A DNA stretch of 6,937 bases from NCBI GenBank assembly GCA_023415395.1, contig JAEZKN010000448.1, forward strand, positions 1 to 6,937, in the 5' to 3' direction. The stretch's first letter is position 1. Every line of letters begins with the position of its first letter. The position numbers were made by a program, and so were the translations under genes. Of this stretch, positions 5,890 to 6,937 are shown piece by piece. The notes under the pieces were generated by a model. The model was given only the letters and a program-made list of their open reading frames with translations, was not told the origin of the DNA and made no database searches. The DNA comes from Actinomycetes bacterium (GTDB lineage: Bacteria > Actinomycetota > Actinomycetes > Propionibacteriales > Nocardioidaceae).

Positions 5890-6937
5890 GTGCCGTTGCA
5901 TGCCCCCGCGATCCTGGTCCTCGAGGACGGACGCACCTTCCACGGCGAGGCCTACGGCGCCGAGGGGGAGACCTTCGGCGAAGCGGTCTTCAACACCGGC
6001 ATGACCGGCTACCAGGAGACGCTCACCGACCCGTCGTACCACCGCCAGGTGGTCGTGATGACCGCGCCGCACGTCGGCAACACCGGCATCAACGACGAGG
6101 ACCCCGAGAGCCGGCGGATCTGGGTGGCCGGCTACGTCGTCCGTGACCCCGCCCGCCGCGCCTCGAGCTGGCGGTCGCAGCGCAGCCTCGATGACGAGCT
6201 GCGTGCGCAGGGCGTCGTCGGCATCTCCGGCGTCGACACCCGCGCGCTGACCCGCCACCTGCGCGAGCGCGGCGCGATGCGCGTCGGCATCTCCACGACC
6301 GAGACCGATCCCGCAGCGCTGCTGGACCGGGTGAGGTCGTCCGGCGAGATGGCGGGCGCCGAGCTGGCCTCCGAGGTCTCCACGAAGGAGGCCTACGTCG
6401 TCCCCGCCCACGGCGAGAAGCGGTTCACCGTCGCGGCCCTCGACCTGGGCATCAAGTCGATGACCCCGTACCGGATGGCCGAGCGCGGGGTCGAGGTGCA
6501 CGTGCTCCCCGCGACGGCGAGCCTGGACGACGTCCGTGCGGTCGGCCCGGACGGCCTCTTCTACTCCAACGGCCCCGGCGACCCGGCCGCGACCACGCAC
6601 CAGGTCGAGGTGCTCCAGGGCGCCCTGGCCGCGGGCATCCCGTACTTCGGCATCTGCTTCGGCAACCAGCTCTTCGGGCGCGCGCTCGGCTTCGGCACCT
6701 ACAAGCTGAAGTACGGCCACCGCGGCATCAACCAGCCGGTGATGGACCGCACGACCGGCAAGGTCGAGGTCACCGCCCACAACCACGGATTCGCGGTGGA
6801 CGCCCCGCTGGAGGGCAGCACCACGACGCCGTACGGCGAGGCGAGCGTCAGCCACGTGTGCCTCAACGACGACGTCGTCGAGGGCCTCGAGCTGCGCGAC
6901 CCGGACGGCCGCCTGAAGGGCTTCTCGGTCCAGTACC
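5890..6937 (+). CDS. carA: Carbamoyl-phosphate synthase small (glutaminase) subunit, 3' partial
   Basis: CarA releases ammonia from glutamine and channels it to CarB for carbamoyl phosphate synthesis, feeding pyrimidines and arginine. The visible 349 codons run to the window edge with no stop. The N-terminal small-chain domain (about 7-135) opens with ILVLEDGRTFHGEAYGAEG and contains FNTGMTGYQETLTDPSY (34-50) and GISGVDTRALTRHLR (111-125). The class I glutamine amidotransferase domain follows (about 180 onward), with SNGPGDP (226-232), the nucleophile elbow GICFGNQ with Cys256, and HNHGFAV (297-303). The sequence stops at FSVQY, right before the expected HPE that supplies the catalytic His and Glu. 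The elbow reads GICFGNQ rather than GICLGHQ, a variant I believe is usual in actinobacteria. The start is GTG at 5890 with an ideal GAAGGAGG site. carB probably follows. A PyrR leader controls it. Confidence 0.96.
   Translation, partial: MPLHAPAILVLEDGRTFHGEAYGAEGETFGEAVFNTGMTGYQETLTDPSYHRQVVVMTAPHVGNTGINDEDPESRRIWVAGYVVRDPARRASSWRSQRSLDDELRAQGVVGISGVDTRALTRHLRERGAMRVGISTTETDPAALLDRVRSSGEMAGAELASEVSTKEAYVVPAHGEKRFTVAALDLGIKSMTPYRMAERGVEVHVLPATASLDDVRAVGPDGLFYSNGPGDPAATTHQVEVLQGALAAGIPYFGICFGNQLFGRALGFGTYKLKYGHRGINQPVMDRTTGKVEVTAHNHGFAVDAPLEGSTTTPYGEASVSHVCLNDDVVEGLELRDPDGRLKGFSVQY

Noticed and set aside
6751..6777. Possible loss of glutaminase catalytic residues in CarA
   Set aside because: The nucleophile Cys256 is present. 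The missing His and Glu lie just past the window edge after FSVQY, so this is a cut, not a defect.

Overview
The window is about 6.9 kb of very GC-rich DNA, dense with genes that nearly all lie on the + strand and start with GTG or TTG. Gene order (pyrR-pyrB-pyrC, then carA), TAnnnT-type -10 boxes and no recognisable -35 boxes point to a high-GC actinobacterium. Nocardioidaceae or a close relative is my best guess, but that is an inference.

Layout. Positions 2-265 hold the 3' end of a quinone oxidoreductase/zinc-type alcohol dehydrogenase (MDR) gene. Its last codons run into a small cluster of 32-bp direct repeats (242-337), and the last copy is part of a long imperfect hairpin (306-361). A promoter (-10 at 399-404) and an RNA leader with a well-formed PyrR-binding hairpin (421-453, SD to 456) precede pyrR-pyrB-pyrC (467-3269), which are joined by 4-base GTGA overlaps. 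After an 83-base gap comes a two-gene unit: cstA (3353-5563, pyruvate/carbon-starvation transporter) overlapping a 62-residue YbdD/YjiX-family gene (5560-5748). A GC-rich hairpin (5798-5822) probably closes this unit. A second promoter and a second, nearly identical PyrR leader (5826-5883) then drive carA, which runs off the 3' edge just before its last two catalytic residues.

How it works together. CarA (with CarB, presumably downstream) makes carbamoyl phosphate. PyrB joins it to aspartate, and PyrC cyclises the product to dihydroorotate. PyrR senses UMP/UTP and should bind both leaders, hiding the ribosome binding sites of pyrR and carA. No terminator/antiterminator follows either leader, so translational repression, as known in mycobacteria, is the expected mechanism. 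GTGA coupling could carry repression of pyrR on to pyrB and pyrC. The cstA-ybdD pair splits the pathway cluster, and the second leader keeps carA under PyrR control.

No convincing new system was found. The points worth a second look are the twin promoter-leader modules with identical spacing, the transporter pair nested in the pyr cluster, and the repeat/hairpin element upstream of pyrR.
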